DNA from: Biostraticola tofi
Lineage (GTDB): Bacteria > Pseudomonadota > Gammaproteobacteria > Enterobacterales > Enterobacteriaceae
Assembly: GCF_004343195.1 (NCBI RefSeq)
Contig: NZ_SMCR01000014.1
Coordinates: 24,435-88,434, forward strand
Length of the DNA: 64,000 bases
Reading direction: 5' to 3'
Part shown: positions 62,357 to 64,000 of the stretch, one piece after another
Layout: each line of letters opens with the position of its first letter
Numbering within the stretch: the first letter of the stretch is position 1
Program-made: the position numbers and the translations under genes
Notes under the pieces: generated by a model
Told to the model about the DNA's origin: nothing
Databases searched by the model: none
The model's input: the letters and a program-made list of their open reading frames with translations, nothing else

Positions 62357-62388
62357 AATGGCTGCTTGATAAATAAGGCAGCCATTTT
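62357..62388 (+). terminator. Probable terminator of nudK
   Basis: AATGGCTGC (62357-62365) pairs with GCAGCCATT (62378-62386) across a 12-base loop and is followed by TT and A's. It lies 76 bases after the nudK stop. The U-tract is short, so moderate confidence. Confidence 0.6.
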
Positions 62389-62631
62389 AAGATGAACTCA
62401 TTATTTAGATGGGCGGATTTATAAAATAAACTCATATTTATGACTGGCTGGTAATTACGGCGGGTACGCGTAGGGTACTCATGTTTTTTTAGCCTGAAGT
62501 GTGTTTAACGCGTTATCCTGTATACTTTAGCTGAGCCAGCGAATACAGATCTATAATAGCGTTGGTTCAACTTTGCCGCCTTTTGTTTCATTTCCCGCTT
62601 GAAGATGGGGGTCTCTCAGGTGTCAGCCCGT

Positions 62632-62662
62632 AAAAAAGCCGAAGCGCATAGGCACTTCGGCT
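62632..62662 (-). terminator. Rho-independent terminator of the transketolase gene
   Basis: On the minus strand AGCCGAAG (62662-62655) and CTTCGGCT (62644-62637) form an 8-bp stem with a 10-base loop, followed by TTTTTT (62637-62632). It lies about 90 bases past the transketolase stop. Confidence 0.85.
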
Positions 62663-62752
62663 GTTTATGGCTGCCTGGCTCAGTGCGTTACTTGGCACCT
62701 TGCCCAGCGCCGCGTCTCGTTACCCAGGCGCGGCGTGGTGTCCGGCGCCGCC

Positions 62753-64000
62753 TCAGCCCAGCAGGCCGCGGGCTTTTTCCAGTACGTTGTCGGCGGTAAA
62801 GCCGAACAGCTTGAACAGCTCCTCAGCCGGCGCCGACTCGCCAAAGCCGGTCATGCCGATGATAGCCCCGTTCAGGCCGACATACTTGTACCAGTAGTCC
62901 GCTATCCCGGCTTCTATCGCCAGGCGCGCGCTGACCGCCGCCGGCAGCACCGATTCCCGGTAGGCCGCATCCTGGCGGTCGAACACATCGGTCGACGGCA
63001 GCGACACCACCCGTACCCGGCGTCCTTCCGCGCTCAGGGTTTCCCAGGCGCTGACCGCCAGCTCCACTTCCGAGCCGGTGGCGATGATGATGAGCTCCGG
63101 CACCCCGTCGCCGTCTTTCAGCACATAGCCACCGCGGGCCACGTCCGCCAGCTGCTGCGCGTCGCGCGATTGCTGGGCCAGGCTCTGCCGCGACAGGATG
63201 AGCGCCGTCGGCCCGTCATGGCGCTCTATCGCCGCTTTCCAGGCAATGGCGGTTTCCACCTGGTCGCACGGCCGCCAGTTGCTCATGTTCGGCGTCAGGC
63301 GCAGGCTGGCCAGCTGCTCGACCGGCTGATGGGTCGGACCGTCTTCCCCCAGGCCGATGGAGTCATGGGTATACACCATGATATGGCGGGCCTTCATCAG
63401 CGCCGCCATGCGCACTGCGTTGCGGGCGTACTCGACAAACATCAGGAAGGTCGCGGTATAGGGCACGAAACCGCCGTGGTGGGCGATGCCGTTGGCAATG
63501 GCGGTCATGCCGAACTCGCGCACCCCGTAATGGATATAGTTGCCGGTCGCATCATCGGCAATCGATACCGACTTTGACCACAGCGTCAGGTTGCTCGGCG
63601 CCAGGTCGGCAGAGCCGCCCAGCAACTCGGGCAGCAGCGGGCCGTAGGCTTCCAGGGCATTCTGCGAGGCCTTGCGGCTGGCAATCTTGGCCGGATTGGC
63701 CTGCAGCTGCTCGATGATGCGCCGGGTCTCGGTCTGCCAGCTGGCCGGCAGCTCGCCGTTCATCCGGCGGGTAAATTCCGCCGCCAGCTCAGGGTATTCG
63801 CGCGCATAGGCCGCCCGCTTTTCGTTCCAGGCCGCTTCTTTTTGCGCCCCGGCGGCTTTGGCATCCCAGTCCTGATAGATGGCGTCGGCAATCACGAACG
63901 GACCGTCGGTCCAGCCCAGCTGCTGCCGGGTGGCGGCCACTTCGTCGGCGCCGAGCGGGGCGCCATGGGCGCCATGGGTGCCGGCCTTGTTGGGCGAGCC
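62753..64000 (-). CDS. tktB: Transketolase, C-terminal 415 residues (cut by the window end)
   Basis: The pentose-phosphate enzyme moving two-carbon units with thiamine pyrophosphate. The visible part starts within [17 protein letters not shown], part of the TPP-domain end. It goes on through [54 protein letters not shown] and [20 protein letters not shown], with active-site His residues, to the C-terminal domain ending EKARGLLG. About 250 N-terminal residues lie outside the window. tktB is preferred to tktA because nudK is its neighbour in E. coli; sequence alone does not decide. Codon use is much more GC-rich at third positions than in nearby genes. Confidence 0.93.
   Translation of the reverse strand, partial: GSPNKAGTHGAHGAPLGADEVAATRQQLGWTDGPFVIADAIYQDWDAKAAGAQKEAAWNEKRAAYAREYPELAAEFTRRMNGELPASWQTETRRIIEQLQANPAKIASRKASQNALEAYGPLLPELLGGSADLAPSNLTLWSKSVSIADDATGNYIHYGVREFGMTAIANGIAHHGGFVPYTATFLMFVEYARNAVRMAALMKARHIMVYTHDSIGLGEDGPTHQPVEQLASLRLTPNMSNWRPCDQVETAIAWKAAIERHDGPTALILSRQSLAQQSRDAQQLADVARGGYVLKDGDGVPELIIIATGSEVELAVSAWETLSAEGRRVRVVSLPSTDVFDRQDAAYRESVLPAAVSARLAIEAGIADYWYKYVGLNGAIIGMTGFGESAPAEELFKLFGFTADNVLEKARGLLG

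Larger units (their letters stand above)
62281..62752. other. Intergenic region between nudK and the transketolase gene
   Basis: These 472 bases lie between convergent stops. They hold a probable nudK terminator (62357-62388), an AT-rich middle without a supported gene, and the transketolase terminator (62632-62662). From about 62690 the sequence turns strongly GC-rich, in step with the transketolase gene. Confidence 0.6.

Overview
The window looks like chromosomal DNA of an Enterobacterales species. Almost every recognisable protein is close to its Escherichia coli or Yersinia counterpart, and the gene order follows two enteric blocks: thiM-thiD / yegS / yegQ / yegP / baeRS / mdtDCBA / yegD / yegE, and yfgG / ppx / ppk / purNM / upp / uraA / hda / bepA / bcp / gcvR / dapA / bamC / purC / ypfJ / tmcA / ypfN / dapE / yffB / ypfM / acrD / nudK / tkt. 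An acyl-homoserine-lactone type LuxR regulator, a ureDABCEFG urease operon, an MgtE transporter and several lost neighbours suggest a non-E. coli lineage, perhaps a Sodalis or Pectobacteriaceae relative. That placement is inference. No rRNA, tRNA, insertion sequence, prophage or CRISPR array was seen.

Layout. 1-3.0 kb: a LuxR-type regulator, a TPP riboswitch, an internally deleted thiM remnant, thiD, and a convergent gene of unknown function. 3.2-17.4 kb (minus strand): lipid kinase yegS, tRNA hydroxylation gene trhP, yegP, then the mdtABCD-baeSR operon (two RND pumps, their adaptor, an MFS permease and the envelope-stress two-component system). 17.6-21.7 kb: an amino-acid binding protein and an aminotransferase facing a LysR regulator and an aldo/keto reductase. 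21.8-26.8 kb: the complete urease operon. 26.9-32.4 kb (minus): the Hsp70-like yegD, a diguanylate cyclase that lacks the usual C-terminal EAL-like domain, and mgtE. 32.6-41.3 kb: yfgG and ppx-ppk facing an enlarged pstC-pstA-pstB phosphate importer, which couples phosphate import and polyphosphate metabolism by position. 41.3-45.2 kb: purMN and upp-uraA around a PurR operator and a UTP-sensing type upp promoter. 45.3-57.6 kb: hda (CTG start), bepA, bcp-gcvR, dapA-bamC, purC, ypfJ, a DUF441 gene, tmcA, ypfN, an M15 peptidase, dapE and yffB. 57.6-64 kb: an AT-rich gap with the microprotein gene ypfM and six copies of a 26-bp repeat, then acrD, nudK and a transketolase cut by the window end.

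Most of the window is ordinary housekeeping sequence. The points most worth a second look are the thiM remnant that still sits between an intact riboswitch and thiD, the 26-bp tandem array between the 3' ends of ypfM and acrD, the oversized PstC/PstA proteins beside ppk-ppx, the shortened DgcE, the Ser/Glu-rich insert in TmcA, and the conserved unusual starts and control elements of hda and upp.
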